Assembly: GCA_016844515.1 (NCBI GenBank) | Contig: JAERMP010000028.1 | Span: 1-14,267, forward strand | Direction of reading: 5' to 3' | DNA length: 14,267 bases | Source of the DNA: Thermoleophilia bacterium | Lineage (GTDB): Bacteria > Actinomycetota > Thermoleophilia > Gaiellales > Gaiellaceae | In this document: in pieces, positions 1 to 7,762 of the stretch | How the letters are laid out: every line of letters begins with the position of its first letter | Position numbering within the stretch: the stretch's first letter is position 1 | Notes under the pieces: generated by a model | What the model saw: only the letters and a program-made list of their open reading frames with translations | Told to the model about the DNA's origin: nothing | The model's database searches: none | Translations under genes and position numbers: made by a program

Positions 1-384
1 GAGGGGCGATGGGAGAACGATCTGCACGCACGCCTCCGGGAGCGAGGGTTCCAGTTCTGGGCGGCGTCAGGAGCGACGATCGAGCACGCGAAGGACTTCG
101 GCTTCCTGGAGTTCGCATCGCAGCGGTACCACTATTCGCGCTCGTTCGCAGGTATCCGGAACCGAGCGCTAGGCGCACGTCGCTGGCTGTACGCGTTCGG
201 GTCCCCCCTCCTCATTCCGCTGTCGCTCTGGCGCATCGTCAGGAACGTCCGAGCGAGACCCGGCTACGGTCCTGCGCTCCGCCGAGCCGCGCCACTCGTC
301 TTCGTCTACTCGGCGATCTGGGCGTGGGGCGAGCTGGTCGGGTACACGCTCGGTGGCGGGCGGAGCATCCTCAAGGTTCGGTAG
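1..384 (+). CDS. GT2-family glycosyltransferase, C-terminal fragment
   Basis: This is the 3' end (127 codons, ending in TAG) of a gene that begins before the window. The reading frame starts at base 1. The translation opens with RWENDLHARLRERGF, which resembles the acidic 'ED' catalytic region and following helix of family 2 (GT-A) glycosyltransferases, so the nucleotide-sugar-binding half is missing. Further on, IEHAKDFGFLEFASQRYHYSRSF followed by basic residues and two hydrophobic segments (about residues 65-80 and 100-118) matches the membrane-associated tail usual in large GT2 enzymes. It probably transfers a sugar at the inner face of the membrane. The next gene starts 7 nt after its stop, so they are likely co-transcribed. 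Donor and acceptor cannot be read from the fragment. Confidence 0.8.
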   Translation, partial: EGRWENDLHARLRERGFQFWAASGATIEHAKDFGFLEFASQRYHYSRSFAGIRNRALGARRWLYAFGSPLLIPLSLWRIVRNVRARPGYGPALRRAAPLVFVYSAIWAWGELVGYTLGGGRSILKVR

Positions 385-391
385 CGACGGC

Positions 392-1552
392 ATGCGGTTC
401 GGGATCGACGCGACAGGCTGGAACAACCTCCGAGGCTTCGGCCGGTTCACGCGCAACGTAGTCGCCCGGCTCGTCGAGATCGACCTCGACGCGGACTACG
501 TCCTGCTCGTGGATCGCGTGACCGCGCGTGAGACGCTTCCAGGGAGAGCGGAGATCAGGGTGCTGCACACGCGGATGCCTCCGAGAGAGGCGGCCCGAGC
601 CGGCTCGAACCGCGGGATCGCCGAGCTGATAGGCGCCGCCCGCACGACCAGGCGGGATCAACTCGACGCGTTCCTCTTTCCCTCCCTGCACACGTGGTTT
701 CCTTTCCCGGGCGCGCCGGCGGTGGTCGGAGTACACGACACGATCTCCGAAGACCTGCCTGAGCTGGCATTCCCGCGCAGGCGCGATCGCGTTCTTTGGA
801 GACTCAAGCAGCGCCTGGCGCTGCGGAGTGCGCGCCGAGTCTTCACGGTGTCCGAGGCTGCGCGCGCCGCGGTGTGCGGTCACCTCGGTCTCCCGAGCGA
901 GGCGGTCTCCGTCGTTCCGGAGGCGCCGGATCCGGTGTTCGCGCCGCGGACCCCGGAGGAGATCGCCGTGGCGAGGGAGGAGATCGGGGCGCCAAGCGGG
1001 TACGTCCTCTACGCGGGCGGGATCAGCCCCCACAAGAACGTCACCGGGCTGGTCGACGCCTACGCGGCAGTGCTCCAGCGGATGCCGGACGCCCCGTCAC
1101 TCGTCCTCGTCGGCGCGCTCGAGGGTGAGATGTTCGCTTCGTCGGCGGCCGAGGTTCGACAGAAGATTACGCGGCAGGGACTGGACGGACATGTGCTTCT
1201 TCCTGGCTTCGTGCCCGACGAGACGCTGGCGCGCCTCTATGCCGGCGCCACCGTCGTCGTCAACCCGTCGCTCGGGGAAGGCTTTGGCTTGCCCGCGGTC
1301 GAGGCTGCGGCGTGCGGCGCCCCGCTCGTGCTCAGCGACCTTCCGGCGCATCGCGAGTCTCTCGGCGACGCGGCGGTCTACGTCCGTGCGGGTGACACGT
1401 CCGCGCTCGCGAGCACGCTCGAGCGAGTGCTTCGCGACCACGAGCTTCGACGCGCACTCGGGCTCCAGGCGACGGCGGCGGTAGCGGGGATGACGTGGGA
1501 CGCGGCTGCTGACGCTATCGCTGGGCTGCTGCGCGAGGCAGCGCAGCGATGA
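392..1552 (+). CDS. GT4-family glycosyltransferase
   Basis: This 386-residue GT-B retaining glycosyltransferase should transfer a sugar from a nucleotide donor to a growing glycan in the cytoplasm. The N-terminus MRFGIDATGWNNLRGFGRF is the usual first strand and glycine-rich loop. HDTISEDLP (about residue 115) and FTVSEAAR lie in the acceptor domain, YVLYAGGISPHKN (about 205-217) opens the donor domain, and the E-x7-E motif EGFGLPAVE is at 296-304. I chose the ATG at 392 because an in-frame start at 353 would add 13 residues before the conserved first strand and overlap the preceding gene. No good ribosome binding site precedes it. Its stop overlaps the next start as ATGA. The donor sugar is not predictable. 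Confidence 0.88.
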   Translation: MRFGIDATGWNNLRGFGRFTRNVVARLVEIDLDADYVLLVDRVTARETLPGRAEIRVLHTRMPPREAARAGSNRGIAELIGAARTTRRDQLDAFLFPSLHTWFPFPGAPAVVGVHDTISEDLPELAFPRRRDRVLWRLKQRLALRSARRVFTVSEAARAAVCGHLGLPSEAVSVVPEAPDPVFAPRTPEEIAVAREEIGAPSGYVLYAGGISPHKNVTGLVDAYAAVLQRMPDAPSLVLVGALEGEMFASSAAEVRQKITRQGLDGHVLLPGFVPDETLARLYAGATVVVNPSLGEGFGLPAVEAAACGAPLVLSDLPAHRESLGDAAVYVRAGDTSALASTLERVLRDHELRRALGLQATAAVAGMTWDAAADAIAGLLREAAQR

Positions 1553-2760
1553 ACGAGCGTCCGCTCTCCTTCTGCATGGTCACGACGTTCTACCCGCCGC
1601 ACCACTTCGGCGGCGACGCCATGTACGTGCACCGACTGAGCACCGAGCTCGCGCGCCGTGGTCATGATGTCACCGTCGTCTACCCACCCGATGCCTTCGG
1701 CACGCTCGGGGGACGCGCTGAACATCGCGAGCCGGCCGACGAGCGCGTGACCGTCGTGCGCCTCGACGGGCGGCTTGGCCCCATCGCTCCGACGCTCACG
1801 TACCTCACTGGCCGCCCCGCGCTCCGCGCATCCCAACTCCGCGCGGTGCTCGAGGAGAAGCAGTTCGACGTCGTTCACTTCCACAACGTCTCGCTGGTCG
1901 GCGGCCCGGCCGTGCTCGCCTACGGGTCAGGTGTGAAGCTCTACACCGCGCATGAGCACTGGCTGATCTGCCCGATGCATGTGCTGTGGAAGAACAATCG
2001 GAGGCCGTGCGAACGCCCGCAGTGCCTCCGCTGCACACTCGCGTTCCGCCGCCCGCCGCAGCTGTGGCGGTACACGTCGCTGCTCGAGCGGTCGGCGGCG
2101 CACGTCGACCTGTTCCTGTCACCGAGCCGGTTCACGGTGCAGATGCACCGCGAGCGCGGCTTCGCCTCCCCCATGCGCCACCTCCCGTACTTCGTCCCCT
2201 CGGAGAACGTCGCTCCTGCCGAGCCACACGAGCGAAAGCGGCCATACTTTCTCGTCGTCGCCCGCCTCGAGCGGCTCAAGGGGATCCAGACTCTGGTTGA
2301 AGCATTCCGCCGCTACGACGCAGCCGATCTGCTCGTCGTCGGCGACGGGACGTACGGAGATGACCTCCGCCACATGGCGCTCGAGCTCGAGCACGTGCAC
2401 TTCCTCGGACGACGCTCCTTTCCGGAGCTGCAATCGCTGTACGCGGGTGCGGTGGCACTCCTGCAGCCGTCTATCGGATACGAGACGTTCGGAATGACTG
2501 CCGTCGAGGCGTTCGCGCAGGGCGCACCGGCTGTGGTGCGGGACCTGGGAGCGCTTCCCGAGACGATCGCGGACAGTGGCGCCGGCTTCACGTACACGGC
2601 GAACGACGAGTTGATCGTCGCTATGGACCGTCTCCGGCTCGAACCAGAGCTCCGGACCGAGCTCGGAGAGCGCGGGCGCCGCGCCCACCGGGAACTCTGG
2701 TCCGAGGAACCGCACCTCCGGCAGTACCTCTCGCTGATCGACGAGGTACGAGATTCTTAA
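1549..2760 (+). CDS. GT4-family glycosyltransferase with a cysteine cluster
   Basis: A 403-residue GT4 enzyme. The N-terminus carries VTTFYPPHHFGGDAMYVHRL (Rossmann strand plus the glycine loop of GT-B acceptor domains). The donor domain starts near residue 232 (YFLVVARLERLKGI) and has the E-x7-E motif ETFGMTAVE at 312-320. After HEHW (135-138) it has cysteines at 141, 154, 159 and 162 (C-x12-C-x4-C-x2-C), which may form a small metal-binding or structural loop near the active site. The gene starts in a 4-nt ATGA overlap with its upstream neighbour, with GAGG 10 nt before the ATG, so translational coupling is likely. It ends in TAA and is the last gene before a 163-bp gap. It probably adds one residue of the polysaccharide repeat. 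Confidence 0.88.
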   Translation: MNERPLSFCMVTTFYPPHHFGGDAMYVHRLSTELARRGHDVTVVYPPDAFGTLGGRAEHREPADERVTVVRLDGRLGPIAPTLTYLTGRPALRASQLRAVLEEKQFDVVHFHNVSLVGGPAVLAYGSGVKLYTAHEHWLICPMHVLWKNNRRPCERPQCLRCTLAFRRPPQLWRYTSLLERSAAHVDLFLSPSRFTVQMHRERGFASPMRHLPYFVPSENVAPAEPHERKRPYFLVVARLERLKGIQTLVEAFRRYDAADLLVVGDGTYGDDLRHMALELEHVHFLGRRSFPELQSLYAGAVALLQPSIGYETFGMTAVEAFAQGAPAVVRDLGALPETIADSGAGFTYTANDELIVAMDRLRLEPELRTELGERGRRAHRELWSEEPHLRQYLSLIDEVRDS

Positions 2761-2784
2761 TGCGAGATAGGAACACCCGCGGCT

Positions 2785-2800
2785 GGCGGCCCAGGCCGTC
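2785..2800 (+). terminator. weak hairpin after the first glycosyltransferase run
   Basis: GGCGGC (2785-2790) pairs with GCCGTC (2795-2800), one pair being G-U, around the 4-nt loop CCAG. It lies 24 nt after a TAA stop and ahead of a promoter-like pair, where a transcript end would make sense. No T-run follows, so intrinsic termination is uncertain; GC-rich DNA forms such stems by chance. Confidence 0.25.
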
Positions 2801-2856
2801 GCAGCGTGCGCTTCGTCCCCGGCGGGCGATCCGGTTTCACATCGAAACTCTAGGGG

Positions 2857-2884
2857 GAGACAGGGCGGGAACCCTGGCTACACT
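2857..2884 (+). promoter_or_regulatory. possible promoter before the second + strand gene run
   Basis: GAGACA (2857-2862; four of six matches to TTGACA) and TACACT (2879-2884; fits TANNNT) are separated by 16 nt. They sit in the only sizeable + strand gap, about 40 nt before a well-placed ribosome binding site. An inverted repeat, CAGGG-N6-CCCTG (2861-2876), falls between the two boxes and could be an operator, though it is short. This is a sequence match only. Confidence 0.3.
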
Positions 2885-2912
2885 TCGAGGAGGGAGCGAC
2901 GAGGCGTTCGGG

Positions 2913-2917
2913 GGAGG
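2913..2917 (+). promoter_or_regulatory. ribosome binding site GGAGG that decides the start
   Basis: GGAGG lies 6 nt before the ATG at 2924 but only 3 nt before the in-frame GTG at 2921. The spacing favours the ATG. It is among the clearest Shine-Dalgarno sites in the window and marks an independently translated first gene of an operon. Confidence 0.6.
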
Positions 2918-2923
2918 AACGTG

Positions 2924-4042
2924 ATGAGATTCGGCGTGGACGCGATTCGCCTATCCGGGCAGCGATTCGGGATCGGGCGTTATACCGAGTACCTGCTCAA
3001 GCACTGGAGCGACTTGCTCGAGCCCACGGAGCGCGTCGTGGTCTTCGTCCGCGATCCGTTCGACAAGGAGGCGCTTGGCCTGTCCGACGCGATCGAGGTG
3101 CGGATGCTCCCCTCGCGAATGGGCGGCGTCCTCTGGGAACACTTCGTCCTCGCCCGTCACTGGCGCGAGGTCGACGTCATGTTCGGCCCGAGCTACACGG
3201 TGCCGCTCAACTACCGAGGCCGCACCGTCGTCGCCACCCACAGCGTCAACGAGGTCCAGGAGGGCGCACACACACGGTGGTACGACATGACCTGGAAACA
3301 GCGCAACCGCATGAGCGCCCGCAAGGCAGACGCTGTCATCGTCCCCTCCGAGTCCGCCCGAAAGCACGTGATCGACGTGTACGGGATTCCTCCGGATCGG
3401 ATCGACGTCGTCCCGGAGGGGGTCGACGACTCGTTCCGGCCCGTCGAGGACGAGCAGGTCCTCCGCGAGACGCGGAAGCGCTTCTTTGGGGAAGACCGCC
3501 CGTACGTCCTCTTCGTCGGCAAGTTCTCGCAGCGCCGGAACATCCCGACGCTAATCCGGGCATTCGGAGAGCTCAAGGCGCGAAACGGGCTCCCACACGG
3601 GCTCTTGCTCTACGGCGCCAACGTCCACGACCTGCCGATCGAGGAGATCACGCGAGAGGCCGGCGTGTCGGACAGCGTCGTCCAGATCAACGAGACGCTC
3701 GCGCGGCACGAGGACATCATCCCCGTCTACAGCGCCGCCGACCTCTACGCGTTCCCGTCGGCGTACGAGGGCTTCTCGCTGACGGTATGCGAGGCGATGG
3801 CTTGTGGAGCACCGGTGGTGACGGTGAACAAGGGAGCGGTCGCGGAGATCGTGGACGGTGCAGCGATGACCGTCGAGGAGCCCGACGTCCCGAGCCTGGC
3901 CGACGCGATGGAACGAGTGCTCGGTGACCGCGAGCTCCACGCGACCCTGCGCGCGAAGGCGCTCGAGCGGGTACGGCTCTTCCGCTGGGAAGAGACCGCG
4001 CGGGGAACCCTCGACGTGCTGCGCCGTGCCGCCGCTTCCTGA
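2924..4042 (+). CDS. GT4-family glycosyltransferase
   Basis: A 372-residue GT-B glycosyltransferase, first gene of the second + strand run. MRFGVDAIRLSGQRFGIGRYTEYLL gives the first strand and glycine-rich loop. THSVNEVQEG (about 105-114) and VIVPSESARKHV belong to the acceptor domain, YVLFVGKFSQRRN opens the donor domain near 194, and the E-x7-E motif EGFSLTVCE is at 282-290 in the usual context YAFPSAYEGF. The start resembles that of the gene at 392 (MRFG[IV]DA), so the two may be paralogues. The ATG was chosen over the adjacent GTG because of its spacing from GGAGG. The end overlaps the next gene by 17 nt if that gene uses its GTG at 4026. Donor and linkage are unknown. Confidence 0.88.
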   Translation: MRFGVDAIRLSGQRFGIGRYTEYLLKHWSDLLEPTERVVVFVRDPFDKEALGLSDAIEVRMLPSRMGGVLWEHFVLARHWREVDVMFGPSYTVPLNYRGRTVVATHSVNEVQEGAHTRWYDMTWKQRNRMSARKADAVIVPSESARKHVIDVYGIPPDRIDVVPEGVDDSFRPVEDEQVLRETRKRFFGEDRPYVLFVGKFSQRRNIPTLIRAFGELKARNGLPHGLLLYGANVHDLPIEEITREAGVSDSVVQINETLARHEDIIPVYSAADLYAFPSAYEGFSLTVCEAMACGAPVVTVNKGAVAEIVDGAAMTVEEPDVPSLADAMERVLGDRELHATLRAKALERVRLFRWEETARGTLDVLRRAAAS

Positions 4043-4523
4043 GGTAGTAGAGGCACACCGGGCGGCCGCCTCGATCGAGGGTGTGCGAGTCGTGCCGCTT
4101 CGTCAGATCGCCGACGAGCGTGGCACCGTCTACCACATGCTGAAGTCGAGCGACCCGCACTTCGTTCGTTTCGGCGAGATCTACTACTCGTCGGTCTACT
4201 CGCGCGTCGTCAAGGCCTGGAAGCGGCATCGCCGCCTGACGTCGAATTACGCCTGCGTCAGCGGCGCCGTCAGGCTCGCGCTCTACGACGACCGGGACGG
4301 CTCCACGAGCAAGGGTACGGTCGCGGAGCTCGTGATCGCGCCAACCGCCGAAGCGTACGTGCTGGTCGTGGTCCCGCCGTGGCTCTGGCACGGCTTCCAG
4401 GGGATCGCGGACTCGGTCTCGGTCCTCGCCAACTGCGCCACCGAGCCGCACGACCCGGACGAGGTCGAGCGCCGCGAACCACATTCGCAGGAGATCCCTT
4501 TCGACTGGACAACCCGCGCTTGA
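4026..4523 (+). CDS. RmlC-like NDP-4-keto-sugar 3,5-epimerase (cupin)
   Basis: A protein of about 165 residues related to dTDP-4-dehydrorhamnose 3,5-epimerase. GVRVVPLRQIADERGTVYHML, FGEIYYSSVY and VVKAWKRHRRLTSNYACVSG followed by LALYDDR are the strands of the cupin barrel and match the subgroup found in sugar loci making CDP- or dTDP-4-keto-6-deoxysugars. The histidine in WKRH takes the place of the active-site histidine of RmlC. PPWLWHGFQGI and ANCATEPHDPDEVER are the C-terminal core. It likely inverts C3 and/or C5 of a 4-keto sugar nucleotide for the reductase and methyltransferase downstream. The GTG at 4026 is the first in-frame start; GTGs at 4083 and 4092 would give shorter proteins. 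No clear ribosome binding site precedes 4026. Confidence 0.82.
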   Translation: MPPLPEVVEAHRAAASIEGVRVVPLRQIADERGTVYHMLKSSDPHFVRFGEIYYSSVYSRVVKAWKRHRRLTSNYACVSGAVRLALYDDRDGSTSKGTVAELVIAPTAEAYVLVVVPPWLWHGFQGIADSVSVLANCATEPHDPDEVERREPHSQEIPFDWTTRA

Positions 4524-5488
4524 GCGTCGTCCTCGTGACGGGGGCGGGTGGCTTCGTCGGCTCGGCTGTCGTGCGGCGGCTACTGGTCAGCGATGCCCGC
4601 TTCTCGGACGGAGCACCGGTCGAGCACGTAGTCGCCCTCCTCCGTCCCGGGGGGTCCGCGGAGCGGCTCGAGGAGCTGCCGCGCGACGGCACGTGGTCGG
4701 TGGAGCACGCCGACGTCGCCGACAGCTCCGTGCTTCGAGCTGTGGTGGAGCAGACACGGCCGCGTGCGATCGTTCACGCAGCGCTCGACGCACGCGTCTA
4801 CGCCGAGGACGACGAACGTCTCATCCGCGATCCGCTCGAAGCGCTCTTCGGCGGGTTGAGCGGGACGGCCACCCGCTTCCTCCAGGTCGGCAGCGCCTGG
4901 GTGCTCGAGTCAGGCGAGGGACTCGACGAGTCGGCGCGGCTTGCTCCGCTCACTCCCTACGCCCGCAACAAGGCCCGTGAGGAGGCGCTCGTGCCAACCC
5001 TGGCGAAGCGTGCTGGGATTCCGTGGGTCAACCTCCGCCTCTTCAACCTCTTCGGCCAGCACGAGAAGCCTAGTCGCCTCCTCCCCTCGCTGGTCGCCAA
5101 GCTCTCGCGTGGCGAGACGGCCGAGCTGACGCAGGGGGAGCAGGTTCGCGACTTCAACGACGTCGACGTTGCGGCCCAGGCATTCGTCGACGCGCTCGCC
5201 GCGCCGGATCATGCATGCGGCGCCGTCTACCACATCGGCTCGGGTCGAGCGACGAGCGTCCGCGAGCTCGCGCTCATGGTCTCGGAGATCGTCGGTGGCG
5301 AAGATCTGCTCCGGTTCGGTGCCGCCGGCGCCGAGGACGAGGGCGTGCCCGCCCTAGTCGCCGATCCGTCGCGCGCAACGCGCGTGCTCGGCTGGCGTCC
5401 CGACCGCGATCTCCAAGCGCGCCTCCGCACAGCGGTGGAATGGTGGATCGCCAGGAGCGAGCGCTCTGCGAGAGGAGTAACTGCGTGA
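4520..5488 (+). CDS. NAD(P)-dependent epimerase/dehydratase (extended SDR)
   Basis: A 322-residue extended short-chain dehydrogenase acting on sugar nucleotides. The dinucleotide-binding motif GAGGFVG is at 8-14. The catalytic set is Ser125 (in VGSAW), Tyr147 and Lys151 (YARNK), and the substrate-side strand reads NLRLFNLFGQHEKPSRLLPSLV. QVRDFNDVDVAAQAF and YHIGSGRATSVREL are typical of 4-ketoreductases and epimerases of deoxysugar pathways. I infer reduction of the C4 keto group after the neighbouring epimerase and C-methyltransferase, but a dehydratase role cannot be excluded. The only sensible start is a TTG overlapping the preceding TGA as TTGA; a longer frame would run deep into the upstream gene. 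It ends in a GTGA overlap with the methyltransferase. Confidence 0.83.
   Translation: MSVVLVTGAGGFVGSAVVRRLLVSDARFSDGAPVEHVVALLRPGGSAERLEELPRDGTWSVEHADVADSSVLRAVVEQTRPRAIVHAALDARVYAEDDERLIRDPLEALFGGLSGTATRFLQVGSAWVLESGEGLDESARLAPLTPYARNKAREEALVPTLAKRAGIPWVNLRLFNLFGQHEKPSRLLPSLVAKLSRGETAELTQGEQVRDFNDVDVAAQAFVDALAAPDHACGAVYHIGSGRATSVRELALMVSEIVGGEDLLRFGAAGAEDEGVPALVADPSRATRVLGWRPDRDLQARLRTAVEWWIARSERSARGVTA
5472..5477 (+). promoter_or_regulatory. ribosome binding site GAGGAG for the C-methyltransferase
   Basis: GAGGAG lies inside the 3' end of the SDR gene, 7 nt before the GTG at 5485. It supports that GTG, rather than upstream in-frame starts near 5215, as the true start. Confidence 0.6.
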
Positions 5489-6708
5489 CTGCCTGCCGGG
5501 GCTGCAGGAGCGAGCGCCTCTACCTCTTCCTGCCGCTTGGCGACCATCCGCTCGCCAACGGCTTCCTCCGCAGGGAGCAGCTCGAAGAGCCCGAGCCGCG
5601 CTTCCCGCTCGACGCCTACGTGTGCCTCGACTGCGGGCTGATCCAGGTCGCCGACCAGGTGCCGCCGGGATACTTCCGGCACTACGTCTACATCCCGTCG
5701 ACGTCGGACCAGATGCACGGTCACTTCTCGGGACTAGCCGACGCGGTAAGTGCGCGATTCCTCTCGTCCCCCGACGACCTGACGATCGACATCGGCTGCA
5801 ACGACGGTCTCTTCCTCTCGTTCCTCGTCGAGCGAGGCCGTCGGGCACTGGGCATCGACCCCGCGACGAACATCGCCGTGCTCGCCCGGGAGAAAGGCGT
5901 CCAGGTCGTCAACGAGTACTTCACACCCGACGTCGCGAGCCAGGTCCGTGCTGAGCACGGGCCCGCTCAGGTCGTCGTGTCCACGAACACCTTCCACCAC
6001 ATCGGCGACCTCGACCCATTCACCCTCGGAGTCACCCTCCTCCTGGACGACGACGGTGTCTTCGTGGTCGAGGTACCCCACGCGCTCGAGCTCGTCGAGC
6101 AAAACGAGTTCGACGGCATCTACCACGAGCACGTCTCCCAGCTCACCGTCAAGTCGTTTGTCGACCACTTCCGCCGCTTCGGGCTCGAAGTCTTCGACGT
6201 CGAGCCGCTCGCAGTCCACGGAGGCTCGATGCGAGTCTTCGCGCGCCCGGCGAAGGACCGTGCGACCACCGCTCCCGGCGTGCAGGCGTGGATCGACCGC
6301 GAGACGGACCGGGGTCTGTTCTCCTCGGCCACGTACGACAATTTCCGTTCTCGCGTCGAGAAGATCCGGTCCGAGCTCCTGAGCCAGCTCCGACGGCTGA
6401 AGGCGGAGGGTAAGACTATCGCCGGCTACGGCGCGTCCGCCAGGGGCAATACCCTGCTCAACTACTGCGCGATCGGGCCGGAGACGCTCGAGTTCGTCGC
6501 CGACCGCAACCCACTCAAGCAGGGGCTCTACACGCCCGGGATGCACATCCCGGTCGTGCCCGTCGAGCAGCTCCTCGAGGAGCGACCGGACTACGTCGTC
6601 GTGATCGCCTGGAACTTCGCGGAGGAGATCATCCGGCAACTCGACGACTATCGTCGTCGGGGTGGGCAGTTCATCCTGCCCCTGCCCGAGCCGTCGCTGC
6701 TCAGCTGA
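5485..6708 (+). CDS. sugar C-methyltransferase (TylC3/NovU/TcaB9-like)
   Basis: A 407-residue SAM-dependent methyltransferase with the three-part build of enzymes that methylate carbon 3 (or 5) of NDP-4-keto deoxysugars. The N-terminal zinc module has cysteines 4, 7, 47 and 50 (CRGC and CLDC). The SAM-binding motif is TIDIGCNDGLFL (100-111). GIYHEHVSQL (211-220) places Tyr213, Glu215 and His216 where the TcaB9 family has its Tyr and Glu-His catalytic residues. IAGYGASARGNTLLNY followed by FVADRNPLKQG begins the C-terminal domain of the family. It overlaps the SDR gene by GTGA and has a good ribosome binding site. It implies that the locus makes a branched-chain methyl sugar. The gene runs 8 nt into the converging gene on the other strand. 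Confidence 0.9.
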   Translation: MTACRGCRSERLYLFLPLGDHPLANGFLRREQLEEPEPRFPLDAYVCLDCGLIQVADQVPPGYFRHYVYIPSTSDQMHGHFSGLADAVSARFLSSPDDLTIDIGCNDGLFLSFLVERGRRALGIDPATNIAVLAREKGVQVVNEYFTPDVASQVRAEHGPAQVVVSTNTFHHIGDLDPFTLGVTLLLDDDGVFVVEVPHALELVEQNEFDGIYHEHVSQLTVKSFVDHFRRFGLEVFDVEPLAVHGGSMRVFARPAKDRATTAPGVQAWIDRETDRGLFSSATYDNFRSRVEKIRSELLSQLRRLKAEGKTIAGYGASARGNTLLNYCAIGPETLEFVADRNPLKQGLYTPGMHIPVVPVEQLLEERPDYVVVIAWNFAEEIIRQLDDYRRRGGQFILPLPEPSLLS

Positions 6709-7762
6709 GCACGACCCGCTCGCCGCTCGCCGCCGAGCGGTAGGCAGCCTCGATCACGCGCAGGACCTCGCGTGCCTCGCGCGCGCTCGAGGGTGGCTCT
6801 CGGTCTTCACGGATCGCCTCCACCACCTGACTGAGCAGTCGGGCCGTGCCGAGTACGCCAGCGTCGCGTGGATTCCGAGCGAGAACCTTCCGGCCGGATC
6901 CGCGCTCGGCCCAGGCGACGCCGCCGACGCCAAAGTCGAAGCGCACTCCCGTTCGCTGAGCCCGTTTGAGACCGATTCGCACGTTCGCTCGCCCGCCGAG
7001 CGAGGCGCGCAACGACTCGTGCTCGCAGTCGGCACGAACCTCGACGTACCGAGTTGCAGCCGCGCACAACCGATCGATCGTGATCTGCGCGAGGCGTCCT
7101 TCCGGAAACTCGAGAGTGACGAGGTGAATCGCATCGGCCTGGCGCCCGGGTTCCAATCCGCTCGAATGTTGTGCGTACACGGCGTGCGGCGTCTCGCCGA
7201 AGAGCGTCAGGAGCAGATCGACGAGATGGACTCCGCCCTCGAACAGCGTTCTATTGGGCATCGCAGCGCGCCAGGCGACGGGCTCATCCCATGGCGCGAG
7301 ATCCATGAGCTGCCAGATCTGACAGAAGACGAGACGGCCAGCATCGGCGGACCCGATTCGCTCGCGGAGCGCCTTGAAGATCGGCTTCTCACGAAACTCG
7401 TGGTTGACGGCAATGACCCTGGACGCAGCGGAGGCGGCGGCGATAACCGTGTCCGCTTCGTCCACCGTCGACACAAACGGCTTCTCGCAAAGGATGTGCG
7501 CGCCGGCCCCGAGCACGCGAAGGCAGAGCTCTGCGTGCGAATCGGGTGGCGTGGCGATGACGACGAGGTCCGGACGCGAGCGCTCGAGGAGCTCGTCGAG
7601 CGTCGCGTAGGCGGGCGCGCCGCTCTCCTTTTCCCAGGTGGCACGCCGCTCCGGGTCGCTGTCGAACCCGCCCACGGCCTCGACCGTTCCCTTCTGGCGA
7701 CGGAGCGCCGGCAGATGAAAGGCGCGAGCCGCCCAGCCGAGACCGACGTAGGCGATCCTCAC
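6701..7762 (-). CDS. Gfo/Idh/MocA-family oxidoreductase
   Basis: A 353-residue NAD(P)-dependent oxidoreductase, the last gene of the - strand operon. The Rossmann motif VGLGWAARAFHLPAL covers residues 6-20, the cofactor and substrate motif CEKPF is at 92-96, and the active-site helix EGGVHLVDLL contains His179 and Asp182. Relatives in glycan loci oxidise or reduce a ring hydroxyl of NDP-sugars (for example C3 oxidation of UDP-GlcNAc-type sugars, or 3-ketoreduction in deoxysugar pathways). Which one applies here is not visible. The start is GTG, overlapping the upstream TGA as GTGA, with GACGAGG 4 nt before it. The stop overlaps the C-methyltransferase stop by 8 bp, leaving no room for a terminator between the converging operons. 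Confidence 0.87.
   Translation of the reverse strand: MRIAYVGLGWAARAFHLPALRRQKGTVEAVGGFDSDPERRATWEKESGAPAYATLDELLERSRPDLVVIATPPDSHAELCLRVLGAGAHILCEKPFVSTVDEADTVIAAASAASRVIAVNHEFREKPIFKALRERIGSADAGRLVFCQIWQLMDLAPWDEPVAWRAAMPNRTLFEGGVHLVDLLLTLFGETPHAVYAQHSSGLEPGRQADAIHLVTLEFPEGRLAQITIDRLCAAATRYVEVRADCEHESLRASLGGRANVRIGLKRAQRTGVRFDFGVGGVAWAERGSGRKVLARNPRDAGVLGTARLLSQVVEAIREDREPPSSAREAREVLRVIEAAYRSAASGERVVLS

Noticed and set aside
353..391. N-terminal extension of the first GT4 gene
   Set aside because: The 13 extra residues are not part of the fold and overlap the previous gene; the ATG at 392 begins at the conserved first strand.
9..461. Open + strand frame at the left end
   Set aside because: The frame starting at base 1 encodes a convincing glycosyltransferase tail; this one is an arginine-rich shadow.
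5734..6639. Long - strand open frame (301 codons) opposite the C-methyltransferase
   Set aside because: It is acidic and valine-rich from antisense codon bias, and the + strand gene is well supported.
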